This document shows positions 12,158 to 22,548 of a stretch of 27,500 nt of DNA, piece by piece. The notes under the pieces are model-generated. The model saw nothing but the letters and a program-made list of their open reading frames with translations, had not been told where the DNA came from and made no database searches. Every line of letters starts with the position of its first letter. Position 1 is the stretch's first letter. The position numbers and the translations under genes are program-made. Origin of the DNA: Cristatella mucedo (lineage: Eukaryota > Bryozoa > Phylactolaemata > Cristatellidae); the NCBI GenBank assembly GCA_009760855.2, contig WPIO01000036.1, positions 202,501-230,000 of the forward strand. Reading direction: 5' to 3'.

Positions 12158-13024
12158 ATAAACAACTGTATCTATAGCTCTGGACCAAAACATCCACGTA
12201 CTTTGAGAATCAAAAAAAGTATGAAACGAAACAGACTATACAAAATAAAGTCCAAACAAACACTACCAAAACAGAGAATATGAGAAAGCAATACATTTAG
12301 TGCATGTAGACTGTGCATGCTACCACCTTGGTGTGGCCTCGAGAGTGGAGAGTGGAGTTTTCAGGTTGGGAAGAGGATTCAGTTTGGAGAGCCAAGGGTC
12401 CCTTGCCTCCCCTCCCCCAAAGGCCTGGGGAAGTTTCCCTCAGGATATAGGTACTTCTCTCTGTCCAGGGGGGAGGGGCAATTGCCGCTGCCCCCTAGCT
12501 CTGCCCCTGTTTTTCCTACAAGTATGAACCGTGCAAAATTAACTTGTTTGGCAGTTTCAGGTTGGTTCACAAGCAATCGGTGTTTTCGAATGATAGTTCT
12601 TGGTATTACGATCACAGCATGTCAAAGCATGATATTTGGATGTGCCAGATATTGATCCCTGACCGACGTTGATCGCAAAAAAGCCAGCCTCGGCTCGTGC
12701 AGAGTGCAGCCCAGTGGGCAGGAGTCTGCTCGCTTCATATTCCTAAGCTGTGGAAGCTTGCTGCAATGCCCTGCCGCGCCACCTGTCATGCTGGCACTTT
12801 GTTTGGCGAAGCACAGCAGCAAATGAACCGCGCTTGGCACCCACCTCCATGCCTTGCTGTCCGACTGATGTCATTTCCACGCTCGCTTCCTCCATGCCAA
12901 CGTCCCGCTAGTCAAAGGAAACAAGAGGAAACGCACGGTCGCACGGGAGTGAGGCGTGTGGTGTGTGCGCACACGCGCGAGGCCGTGTTTTGATGCTGCT
13001 AAAGAGCACTGCTTAAAAAATAAG
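12158..13024. other. Unassigned stretch
   Basis: 12400-12500 holds alternating C-rich and G-rich runs (CCCCTCCCCC, GGGGGGAGGGGC). No recognisable gene or transposon was found. Confidence 0.4.
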
Positions 13025-13192
13025 TATAAGCTGGCTCAACAGCCTCGTTCGTTCGTTCGTAGCGGCAGAGGAGCCTTAATGGCTATCGCCGTAGCTTGCA
13101 GAGGGCAATATATGGGTCGCCCATCGCAGGACTTGAACCCACGACCTCAAGGTCGTGAAGAGCGAGCAGCTTGCCCCTGGGCTAGGACCAGG
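13025..13192 (-). mobile_element. SINE-B copy 2, the most complete
   Basis: On the minus strand: A-box-like TAGCCCAGGGGCAAGC at 13184-13169, hairpin CACGACCTTGAGGTCGTG, B-box GGGTTCAAGTCC at 13140-13129, body CGATAGCCATTAAGGCTCCT then CTGCCGCTAC, an inserted (GAAC)n, and the end GAGGCTGTTGAGCCAGCT at 13047-13030. This copy has the clearest promoter boxes of the family. Confidence 0.85.
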
Positions 13193-13849
13193 TGCAAGCG
13201 CACTTTTTGTGAAATACGTTGGGTTAGAGCGGAAGTCCAAGTTGATCTACTAGTGGCATGGCTACTGAAAGGTAAAAGCCCTTCACAAGTGAGAGTCGCA
13301 TGCAGCAGGCAGCAACTTTTACTGCCTGCTGCACGAGCAGTACAGCTAGTCTGTGTCTACGCAAGTGTGCGGCTGTTGAATTGGCTGCAAAATTGGTGAT
13401 CGGCCTTCTTTTGGATAACTTCTGCAATAAATGTCATCAAGCGTTATTGAACTTTATCTACAATCATGGACACGTATAGTAACAGTTGACGTTGAGCCGT
13501 CAATTATTGGCCGGGTAATGGAATTTACAAGGCCCAAATCTACATTGTAAATGAAGCTGCTTAAAAATCACAAGTATGTACCTCAACAAGCTGCAAACAT
13601 GCACCTCGATATAACAACGTTTAACAAGTTAGGACACAATCGTCTATGATGCAGAGATCGGTAAAAAAAATTTGCAGATATGCTGCTTCTGGTTACTTTT
13701 GGGTTAGACACGGTTTACCTAACCATATTTTTAACGCTTTCCTTTTGCGTAGAAATCGTAAAGAACTTAGCTAACATATTATTCTTTCGAAAGGTACTCT
13801 ATACAATTATTCAATTGTTGGACCGATCTTCTCAGTGTTTTCATGACAT
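13193..13849. other. Unassigned stretch
   Basis: Nothing recognised. Confidence 0.4.
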
Positions 13850-14910
13850 TTACCCTTAAAGCCCAACCTTGCTCCCATATTCATCAACACCTGTAGAGGC
13901 TTAAAGGCTTTTTCAGTAGTAGTAGTAGTGGTACCTCCGGGTTACAGTAGCATAGTCTGGCACAGTCTGGACAGAACCAGTACCTACTTGGACATTTAGA
14001 CTGCCACTTTGGTGAGCAGTCACCCTTCTTAGAGAAGGGAACACAATGGCATGGCAACCAGCTGTGAAGACGGTCTCCTGAATAAAAATGTACATGGCCG
14101 TCAAAAAGGGCACCTAAATTATGAGTTCTCACGATGGTCGCAATCCGGCATTTCCTACTAGCAAAGCTAGGAGGCTTATTCCAACCGTTAAGCTCCTACG
14201 TGAATTCACTTTTCCGTCGCTTAGTTTAAAGGATGCTCGTGATCATCAAGGACCAATAAATGTCTGCAAGGCAAGCATTCTTTTTATCAGTCTAGCCTAT
14301 TCTGAGGGCCGTGTGACAAATACAGCTAGCTGTCATTGGCATAGACGCCATACCCAACGATGTGGGCCTGATCTACTTTCTCCGGAGGCGCTGTAATGTA
14401 CTCAGGAGATTTTTCTATTTCGAGCTCAAAACCTAAGCACCTTTCGGTATTCGCTCGTTAACCAACAAACTTCTCTAGGGATAAATAGACAACAGCAACG
14501 AGCCGTGAACAGACCCCTGGGAAACTCTACGCAGCCAGCGCATATAGGGTCGACTGGATGAGATCTTACCGCCACATGACACGGACTGAGTATGGTAAGA
14601 TAGGTATGAGTCGAACAACGCCAGTGCTTCATCAGCTAGGTCGGTGGCTGTTCTCAGTAGCTCAAGCAGAAACGTATGATTGATAGTGTCAAATGCTGCC
14701 GAATAATCGAGCAGCTCCAATGACGTGACTTTAACACTGAACTCAGTGAATCCAAGGATGTCGTCGAGCATGTGTAAGACAGCGGTTTCTGTGGAATTCA
14801 GCGGCTTGATTCTCATCGTCAATCAATCATCCCTGTCACTGTATTCCGAAAACTGCTTAGCAGCAATTTTCGATAATCCGCCCCATACACACAAAGGAAT
14901 GAGGGAGATG
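13850..14910 (-). mobile_element. Degenerate LINE spanning most RT blocks
   Basis: Down the minus strand: LSKIAAKQFSEYS (SKILE block, about 14880), NSTETAVLHMLDDILGF (14795-14745), LELLDYSAAFDTINHTFLLE (domain A, about 14720-14660), SYLSYHTQSVSCGGKISS (about 14615-14565), VSQGSVHGSLLLSIY (VPQGSVLGPLLF block, about 14520-14478), YGVYANDS-stop-LYLS at about 14365-14320 (catalytic YADD decayed to YAND plus a stop), THNLGALFDGHVHF at about 14125 (VRNLGVxFD block), and RLCYCNPEV then KPLQVLMNMGARL at about 13960-13870 (RLDYCN...VQNAAARL). A (CTA)n run splits the last block. The order is that of an L2/CR1-like RT. Confidence 0.9.
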
Positions 14911-15574
14911 GGCTATAATGAGCGACGGCCTCAGAATCCATTTCTCGGCTTTTTTAAGCATCGATAGGTCAAACGATACCGATATGAATGGCTTTCAAGC
15001 ATTCCACTACCCAAGCAAGCATCATGCTACGGCTGGGAAACGTGTTTTCCACGAGTAAAGATCCAGGAGGAGTTGTGTACGTAGTCTCAGCAGTTGAGGA
15101 ATTCTTTTTGCTGGCAACCTGCGAGTGCATGTGCAAGAGGGCCGATGCAGACACAAGACGGGTCAACCAAGTACCTATCTCTGCTGACAGACAACTGGCA
15201 GGCAACTGGTTTAACTTAGCTTTTTAACTTGCAGAAGCAATAACACTCTTTTAGTACCTATTAGTAAAAGCCGTCAACTGTTAACCACAAATGGCTAAGA
15301 AACGCAACCAAAGGACATACTGCTACGATTGAAAACGTTAGGACATACAGCCATGTAATTAACCACTGGCCACACCGGGTGGAGTGAGATTATACCGACT
15401 CTTCATTGCAGGTACGCGTAGGGTTCCCTCATCACTCCATCAGACAGATAAGTGGAAGCTTGCAATTTCTTTATCGGTCATTAGTGGCAGATGGGCTTGT
15501 CGGCTCCAATCTGCAACTGCTTGCAAATTCAAGACAGTCTGCATCGTTAAACCTCGAGCTCAGCACAAAAGGAT
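14911..15574. other. Unassigned stretch
   Basis: Possibly a very decayed upstream part of the preceding LINE, plus the body of the tRNA-like SINE whose head is at 15655-15575. No gene was recognised. Confidence 0.35.
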
Positions 15575-15655
15575 CTGATCGGCTGGTGACGATCGAACCC
15601 TGGTTTTTCGCAGTAGCTAACAAATTAACCCATCGCGTTACCTAGGCCCCTGCGA
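15575..15655 (-). mobile_element. tRNA-like SINE head, third type (SINE-C)
   Basis: On the minus strand GGCCTAGGTAACGCGATGGG resembles a tRNA D-arm/A-box (CCTAGTGGATAACGCG type), and CCAGGGTTCGATCGTC about 45 bases later fits a B-box. The spacing is tRNA-like but the acceptor stem does not pair, so it is a pseudo-tRNA or SINE head. The head differs from SINE-A and SINE-B. Only one copy is in the window, so family status is inferred. Confidence 0.55.
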
Positions 15656-15795
15656 CTGGCCAGAATTAAATAGACGGCCATGCAGCTAACCAAGCGGTGG
15701 TGGGCCCTGATGGAAATCCTCTTCTTGGCTTCCACGTGTCTCTCCTGAGGTTTTGTACTAGTCATGAGTTTAGCTGCTGCTGTCAAAGGCTGGTT

Positions 15796-15936
15796 ATGAA
15801 TTCGAGAAAGAATGATTGGAAATCGTCGAAAACTGGCATTAATGTCTTGAAGGCACAAATCAGACTAGAAGAAATCCAGCATGAAGCAAAAAGAATTAAA
15901 CAAAGCGGCCAACAACTCGGGTTCACCGACAACTAA
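15796..15936 (+). CDS. Short basic helix-rich open frame, unknown
   Basis: 46 codons from an ATG at 15796. The residues are polar and helix-forming: KAQIRLEEIQHEAKRIKQSG would make a plausible coiled coil or basic helix. The same frame is open upstream to about 15697 with less protein-like content. A second frame starting at 15881 continues open to 16141. It could be a fragment of a transposon protein or an exon; no family is recognised, and openings of this length occur by chance. Confidence 0.2.
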   Translation: MNSRKNDWKSSKTGINVLKAQIRLEEIQHEAKRIKQSGQQLGFTDN

Positions 15937-16415
15937 TACCGCAGACAAGGATTTGCCAAAGGTCAGCAGTGATGCTACTGTGAGCTTGCAGATTCTCCGG
16001 TATATGCTCACAGAGACTTGTTATAACAAAGCCAAACGCCAGTGGTCCACGGTTGAGGGTGGTTTGGCTGAATCCGGCTGCTTCCACGAGAACAATGGAG
16101 TCTTTCAAACAAGTGCAAATCAAATGCTGTTGCTAATTTAATTCACCACTCACATGAGGATTTATCCCCCCCCTCTATTTTCGAGGCTCGTCAGATGACT
16201 GCTGCCACTTGACGTCAATGCTCTCTGAAGTCTTCCACTGACATGAGAACTGAACTATTTCACTGTGCCGTGCCAGTGGCGCTTGGGTGAGATCGAAAGC
16301 AGTTAAGAAGGAATTTGTGATCCGAATAGTCCGCTTCATAGAGATCCAGAACAGCAAGCAGAGTGACTGCACCCAAGGTATGCATATTTCTGCGTAGGCC
16401 GTTGCACGCTAGTGG

Positions 16416-16572
16416 CAATAATAATATCTAATTCATTTACATATAGCGCCCCAAAAAAACTTAATCTCTATTCAGGCGCTTCACATACGCCTCGGGGCTC
16501 GAGCCCACGACCTCGGCCAGACCTTGGTCTCCTGGGCGAGAGCACCTTATCCGCTGGACCGAACCAGCTCGG
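16416..16572 (-). mobile_element. SINE-A copy 2
   Basis: Closely matches copy 1 (7872-7737): head CCAGCGGATAAGGTGCTCTC, B-box GGGCTCGAGCCCC, and tail AGCGCCTGAATAGAGATTAA, then GGGGCGCTATATGTAAATGAATTA and an AT-rich end with ATTATTATT. It abuts the inverted RT fragment at 16590-16698. Confidence 0.85.
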
Positions 16573-16589
16573 CAATGCCGACTCTGAGG

Positions 16590-16698
16590 ATTGATTTGCT
16601 TTAAAACTTGACAAGAACTGACTCACTGGGTTGGGAGTTTTTATATAGAGTTGTCGCTGGTCTGCCACTACTCCTTCCAATATCTTTGACAGAAAGAC
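16590..16698 (-). mobile_element. Inverted LINE RT fragment (SKILE block)
   Basis: On the minus strand FLSKILEGVVADQRQLYI and PVSQFLSSFKANQSSE match the fingers region (FLSKILEKVVAxQL...FQSGFRxxHSTE) of L2/CR1-like RT. It lies head-on against a + strand LINE 3' fragment that begins within a few bases. Confidence 0.85.
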
Positions 16699-16699
16699 T

Positions 16700-16890
16700 T
16701 GTGTCACGACGTCTCCAGACTTGTCCACATTTAAAAAGAAACTAAAAACGCATCTCTTTACAACAACATTTAGTGAGTCCCTGCGATTCGTCTTGTATTT
16801 GCTCTTCATTTGCAGCCAATGTAAAGTGCCCAGAAAGAGGTTGAGCTCTCTGAGGGCACAATATCAAGTGTATTCTTATTACTCGATTAT
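16700..16890 (+). mobile_element. LINE C-terminus and 3' tail
   Basis: From 16721 the + strand reads STFKKKLKTHLF, the conserved end of L2/CR1-like ORF2. It is followed by coding decay and a 3' tail GTAAAGTGCCCAGAAAGAGG, then TTGAGCTCTCTGAGGGCACA, matching the ends at 26501 (-), 4330 (-) and the SINE-A tails. Confidence 0.88.
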
Positions 16891-17140
16891 GATAACGATA
16901 CTGGGCAGAAGTTGCGTAAGTTCTTCTGGCCTAGTGCTGCCATCTTTCTCTCAAACACCTTTGGCCAATTCCAATCCGATGGACGCGAAATTCGGAATTT
17001 AAGATGGGCTGTGCTGATTTTACATGGTGGACTGCTAATCTTGGCTGTGGATTGGGTAACTACAGCTGTCTTCCAATTATGGTTGGCCAAGTGTCCTGCA
17101 TCTTTTGAAGGGATTGGCATTCTTTACACTGCACGGTGTT

Positions 17141-17410
17141 AATAAAGGATTTGAGATTTGTACGAGGTATAGGTAAACAGTTAGTTTCCGAAAAGCAAGG
17201 GTACGATGCTTAGCCTGATGGGGGAATAGATCTGATAGGTAGGTTTGAGCCAAAGAATGAAGGGACCTAAAAGTGAGTGACAAAACCTTGAAGTCAATCC
17301 TTTGCTTGCCAGTGCAGGTCGGCAAGAAGTGGTGAGATGTGGCAACTCTGACGCTCACGACTGAGAAGCCTAGCTGCAGAGTTTTGCACCAGCTATAAGC
17401 GCCTGAGTTC
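17141..17410 (-). mobile_element. Degenerate LINE C-terminal fragment
   Basis: The minus-strand frame reads RIDFKVLSLTFRSLHSLAQT then YLSDLFPHQAKH, matching the RIDFKVLxLTxKxLHGLAPxYLSDLL block, and continues to VYLYLVQISNP. The DNA is closely similar to 4640-4870 of the LINE at 5045-4238. It is truncated at both ends. Confidence 0.9.
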
Positions 17411-17640
17411 ATAGGCCGTTTTGAATCCGTTGATAGTTTTTTGATCTGGAGATGGCCATGTTTTGTTTAAGACTTGTGAAAAACGTGACCATTAGTGTTA
17501 TAGGTCGTCAGAAGATCAACAGGACAGCTATGGTTGCATCAAATGATAGCTAATTTTACCCTTGTTGCCTGTGCGAATTTGTTTAACGGTCGTTTCATTA
17601 GTTCATGAGAATGATAAATAGATGTGCTTTAAGGGGATAA
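17411..17640. other. AT-rich unassigned stretch
   Basis: Nothing recognised; stops in all frames. Confidence 0.4.
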
Positions 17641-17948
17641 ATTCCTAAGGAATTAGTGGCATTAACACGCCGTCCCTTGGACATTCAACCGGGGGGCATA
17701 ATTCAAACCTTTTTGGATGATGCAGGGACAAGACCTGAAGACAAGGACATATTCATTACACTAGCTGTGCACGTTTGCAACTGACACAACAGGCGTGCGG
17801 CAAACGCAAGAAAACTTGGGCTGCAAAGCTGCAGCGCTTTTCTCTTCTGCCTGAGGTCTCTTTCAACGAGCAGGCACTTGTGGCCATGAAAGGGGTGATT
17901 TCTACATGGGCGGAGCCACGTTTGCAGCAACAGACAGTGCCGAGCTAG
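17641..17948 (+). pseudogene. Frame-shifted protein-like stretch, unknown
   Basis: Two + strand frames look strongly protein-like and abut. The first (17641-17784, 48 codons then TGA) includes KELVALTRRPLDIQPGG and TRPEDKDIFITLAVHVC. The second, in another frame and open to TAG at 17946-17948, includes KRKKTWAAKLQRFSLLPEV and NEQALVAMKGVISTWAEP. A single frameshift near 17782 would link them. This suggests a decayed retrocopy, a transposon protein or an exon with a missed small intron. No family is recognised. The minus strand is also open here but is Cys/Leu-rich and less convincing. Confidence 0.35.
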
Positions 17949-18093
17949 TGAAAAGCCAGGCCAGCAAGCGGTACACCTGCCGGAGGCAGATCCCAGCACT
18001 CAGCAGAGACCTCGGACACGACCTCGATCACTCCCAGGGGCTTGCTAGGAGTTGGATGCTTTTGCCCAGAGTCTCAGCTTCATTGCCGGATGG

Positions 18094-18369
18094 CTAGCTG
18101 GCAAACGCGCCCGTGCATATGCATGCCATCGCATGCCAAAAAGGCTGCCTTATCTCAGACTCAAACACCGTCCTGTGAGAAAATTGTGTCAATTGCCCGC
18201 TCACGAGTATTGTTGGCGGTTCCCTTAATTTAAAGCCGAAGCTGTTAGACGGTGGAGGCACAGTGGATAGCTGACCTGATCCATCCGGAGGTAGTGGCTT
18301 GCCTCCCTTGGCCAATACATCCGACACTCGGGACAACGGGAACGGCCGGCCACTGCTATCTGTATTCAA
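18094..18369 (-). CDS. Unplaced Pro/Ser-rich open stretch, unknown
   Basis: The first 50 codons after an AATACAG acceptor-like site (18357 downward) look protein-like: RPFPLSRVSDVLAKGGKPLP then DGSGQLSTVPPPSNSFGFK. A weak donor (ATCAG|GTCAGC) occurs inside. It lies on the same strand as the candidate spliced gene, but its phase does not fit between exons 4 and 5 with the borders I chose. It may be an alternative exon, a relic or chance. Confidence 0.25.
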   Translation of the reverse strand: MNTDSSGRPFPLSRVSDVLAKGGKPLPPDGSGQLSTVPPPSNSFGFKLREPPTILVSGQLTQFSHRTVFESEIRQPFWHAMACICTGAFAS

Positions 18370-18519
18370 CCCACCGCAGAAGACAAAACATGTCGAACAA
18401 CCACGAAATCAGATAGGCGGCTTGTCGGCTCTCAGGAAACCGGATCTGCATCAATGCAACACCAGGATGGCAATAGCTCAGTCGGCCAGCCACCATCTTA
18501 TGCATGCTCGGCTCGTCAT

Positions 18520-19531
<1,012 letters not shown>

Positions 19532-19566
<35 letters not shown>
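19532..19566. repeat. (CA)n microsatellite
   Basis: About 17 uninterrupted CA units. Confidence 0.98.
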
Positions 19567-19567
<1 letters not shown>

Positions 19568-19774
19568 CTCGTGCTCTGGCCAGCTGTCAACACACCACAG
19601 CAGATAAGAATGAGAGACAGATCACCATCCTGGTAAAGAATGACAGAACAGAGACAACATCACTACCAGCCGAGGCTCCAAACATGACCCTGGATGCATA
19701 ATGAGCTGCCGATGTGGCTGGCCACGGGAGTGCAGCAGCCACCACGAGCCACAGCCTACCGGCCGGCAGCACAC

Positions 19775-19868
19775 AGCCAGCCAGCCAGCCAGCAGCTGCT
19801 GCAGTAGCTGCTGCTGCTGCTGATAGTGCTTCTGTGGCTTAGGTTGCTGCTGCTGCTGCTGCTGCTCC
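19775..19868. repeat. (CAGC)n and (GCT)n short repeats
   Basis: CAGC tetramers at about 19775-19794, then GCTGCTGCTGCTG at 19808-19822 and a longer GCT run at 19842-19865. They have no supported coding role in either direction. Confidence 0.85.
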
Positions 19869-20054
19869 AACGACAGCTGCTTTTATCACTACTCTCGATG
19901 CTACCAGTGCATCCGCAAATAATTTCTGGATTTTAACCCTGAACCCCCAGCTGAATGCATATGCAAGTAATTTCAGGCTATGTGCATTACCCGAGCACGA
20001 CCAGGCTACGGACTCGGACGGCTTGCAGCAACAACCATCCAAGCCGGAGTTCAC

Positions 20055-20141
20055 CTTGCTAGCAGTGCTTAAAAGGGCAGACACTGCAGGCCATTTCGAG
20101 GCAACTGCTGCAAAGACCTCGGCAAAGGCCTGGCCGGCATG
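20055..20141 (-). CDS. Candidate exon 4, unknown protein
   Basis: 87 bases, 29 codons, phase 0 at both ends. The donor AGCAAG|GTGAAC is good; the acceptor (CATCGATAG|C) is weak, and GGCCAG nine codon bases further would also keep phase. Residues AFAEVFAAVASKWPAV followed by SALLSTASK look like an amphipathic helix. The intron before it would be only 78 bases and would bypass an in-frame stop (TAG) formed by the acceptor itself. No family is recognised. Confidence 0.35.
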
Positions 20142-20219
20142 CTATCGATGGGCTGGTCGAGTGTTCAGCACAGGCAAGGCAGCACGGAGCAGGGCCTCGC
20201 AGCTCCACAGCCTGGCTAC

Positions 20220-20364
20220 CTTGAGAGGCGAGGTAGCGGTGGCAGTGGTGCGGGGTGCCCCATTGCCACCGGTAGCCTCGTCGGCGTCATCGTCCGGCCT
20301 GCTCATAGTCAGCGTGCCCAGGATTCGCTGCCTGTGCTTCTCCAGAGCCGACTGCAAAGTGCTC
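20220..20364 (-). CDS. Candidate exon 3, unknown protein
   Basis: 145 bases with acceptor TTGACGTTTGCAG|G and donor CTCAAG|GTAGCC. One base completes a codon from exon 2 (TC|G, serine); 48 codons follow, ending exactly at AAG. The first part is helix-like and basic (LEKHRQRILGTLTM). The second is acidic and then Thr/Ala-rich and probably disordered (RPDDDADEATGGNG, TTATATSPLK). Both splice sites are reasonable. No family is recognised. The + strand is also open here, but that frame is less protein-like. Confidence 0.4.
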
Positions 20365-21096
20365 CTGCAAACGTCAATGCGTGGAGATTGAATTGGCATA
20401 AAGCATAAAGCAATCATCGCATCGAACGCGACATGGGCGACTTGGCGCGGCACGCTTCTGATAAGCAAGTGGATGCTACGTACAGCTAACGAGCAAGCAG
20501 CACCAGCTTAATGTAAGTAAGCCCATCGACGACGATCGGCCAATCAAGGAGCCCACAAGACAGCGGCCTTTTAGACTGATGGCTCTTATTACATAAATAA
20601 ACTGACTAACGAGCTGACGTGACAGTTAAGGGTGCTCGCCAAGATCCGGGATTTTACCAATCACGAGTGATTTCGTAACAGGCACAGCCAAGATGCAACT
20701 TGACATGGGCACGACTCGAAAAGAGCGGGTCATGTTCAAAGCAGAAGTTTTTAAAAAATGCCTCGCCTCTTTTCAGGGTGTGTGTTCTGCAAAAATCTCA
20801 TTTTTTTCAGCAACACTTGAGGATTGCTTGGCTGCACATTACTGCAAGGCACGTGAATAATCCACCGGATTCTACCGGCTGCCGAGCTGAATCCAAGGTA
20901 CAAATTCTCGGCCGAATCTCGGCCATCTTGCAGCCAAGGAGTAGATAACACCTACCACTGGCTACAGCAGCCCAGTCAGGACAGCCTCTGCCCACCAGTC
21001 CCTAGCTAACCTAGTAAACTGCAACACTATAAGCAGCTGCACCTGAGCTGTACCTGAGTGCAGCCGTGAAGTCGTCTTGCATGCCCTAGTATGTGG

Positions 21097-21101
<5 letters not shown>
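20365..21101. other. Unassigned stretch (intron 2 in the gene model)
   Basis: No transposon or coding stretch was recognised. Confidence 0.4.

Positions 21102-21142
<41 letters not shown>
21102..21142. repeat. (GT)n microsatellite
   Basis: About 20 uninterrupted GT units. Confidence 0.98.
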
Positions 21143-21144
<2 letters not shown>

Positions 21145-21161
21145 CTTGTGAGCACTCGAGT

Positions 21162-21269
21162 AGGTGCAAAAGGCTGAGCATGCTCACGTGGGTGCCTGGG
21201 TGGAGGGTCTGCTAGTGCAGATCTGCTAGTGCAGATCTGCTAGTGCCTCCACCCTAAACCTTTTCACCT
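21162..21269. repeat. Nested inverted repeat around a 14-bp tandem repeat
   Basis: Outer arms AGGTGCAAAAGG and CCTTTTCACCT pair with one missing base. Inner arms GGGTGGAGG (21199-21207) and CCTCCACCC (21246-21254) pair perfectly. The loop is a 14-bp tandem repeat of TCTGCTAGTGCAGA, nearly three copies. TGAGCATGCTCA at 21175-21186 is a separate 12-bp palindrome. Confidence 0.75.
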
Positions 21270-21289
21270 AGCATCGTTGTCCGGCTGAC

Positions 21290-21438
21290 ATCCAACGAGG
21301 TAAGGTGCTCACTCTTCACGAACGATGGCACGATTTCGAAACCTGCAGTGGGCAATCCTGTATTGCCAACTGCAACCAGTGGCGATGTAGCCGTTGAGGT
21401 GCTTCTGCCGCTACACGAATGAGGCTGTTAAATCAGCT
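21290..21438 (+). mobile_element. SINE-B copy 3
   Basis: A-box-like GGTAAGGTGCTCAC, a decayed B-box around GATTTCGAAACC, body GATGTAGCCGTTGAGGTGCT, then TCTGCCGCTACACGAATGAG and end GGCTGTTAAATCAGCT. Matches the other SINE-B copies throughout. Confidence 0.75.
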
Positions 21439-21830
21439 AATATTTCAATTTATTTATTTTTTATTTATTGTGAGGGGCCACCCGAAGACGCAGGAGCATA
21501 TAGCTGCTAGGAACCAGAGCAGGCAGGTGGTACTCCCGGGAGACGATCTGCTAGCAGAAAAACGTGCAGCACGCGATAGCAACTCCCCACTGCCGAAACT
21601 CGCAAGCTATCACAGGCCGTCTCAGACCAGGCCGATCCATCGTTTGCATCCGGAAGGCCAACCTAGCATGCCCGGAAGTCAGCTGAATGAGGCAAAAGTT
21701 GTCGTAGTGAGTGTAGCAGATTCCTCGCAAATCGCCGATGAGTTGCCTTCATAGAGGGTCTCACATAACCGATCGACTGGGCTTAGCCGACTGGGGATGG
21801 GTGTGAATGAGGACAGCGTCTGCTTGCTCA

Positions 21831-21850
21831 ACCCCCCCCCCCACCCCCCA
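21831..21850. repeat. Poly-C run
   Basis: About 19 bases, nearly all C with one A, directly before SINE-B copy 4. Confidence 0.9.
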
Positions 21851-21997
21851 TTGGCCCAGAGGTGAGGTGCTCATGCTTAAAGAGCCGGATCATAAGTTCT
21901 AGTCCTGCAGAGGGAGGCAATCTGCCCACTGGTGGAGTCGTGGCAATAGCCTTGAGGGACTTCTGCAGCTGTATAAATAAGGCTGCTGAATCAGCCA
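21851..21997 (+). mobile_element. SINE-B copy 4
   Basis: TTGGCCCAGAGGTGAGGTGC head, decayed B-box (AAGTTCTAGTCCTGC), body ATAGCCTTGAGGGACTTCTG, then CAGCTGTATAAATAAGGCTG and end CTGAATCAGCC. It begins about 410 bases after the end of copy 3, in the same orientation. Confidence 0.75.
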
Positions 21998-22548
21998 CCT
22001 TAGCTTACTTTGATCTTTATCCAAGACTGAATCGAACGCAGCCTCGATTGAGACTGGCAGCTCCGGGCACTTCTTTCAGGCTGCTCCTGCCCTCCGCTTC
22101 TTGACTTTCTATTTGCCCTACTGCTGCTGGCCAAACGGTGGCTGGCACCATAATCAGCAGCAGCCCGGCAGCGTGTCGAGGGAGGAGCCCGTGTGACGAG
22201 TCGTCCATCAGACAGCTCGAAAAGGGAAGGAAGGCAACAACACAGCTGATCCTCAAGCTTTGCTGAAATATCAGACCCATCAGCTAGTGCCCGGTAACTC
22301 CTTTTTGACGATCGCCTATGCAGCTCAGCAGGCAGCTGCCTGGTTGGCTGAAGCAGCAAAGGCAGCTGCCTGCTGCCGGTTGCCAGCTGAGCCCAGCCAT
22401 CCTCCTTCAGCCTGCACGAGCCGCGGTGCTGCTTCAGCCAGCCATGCGAGCGAGGCATTCCTAGCGAGCGATCCACTGGCACAGCCGACAACCGCAGGAG
22501 CTTGCATAGGAGCTGGCCATGACATCTGACAGCATCCACCGGTAATTT

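Noticed and set aside
13120-13192. tRNA gene on the minus strand
   Set aside because: A- and B-boxes are present but the acceptor stem does not pair and the sequence continues into the SINE-B body.
22000-22539. 179-codon open frame on the minus strand
   Set aside because: It starts in a GC-rich stop-poor area, runs into SINE-B copy 4 and has no recognisable domain; one such opening is expected by chance in a window this size.
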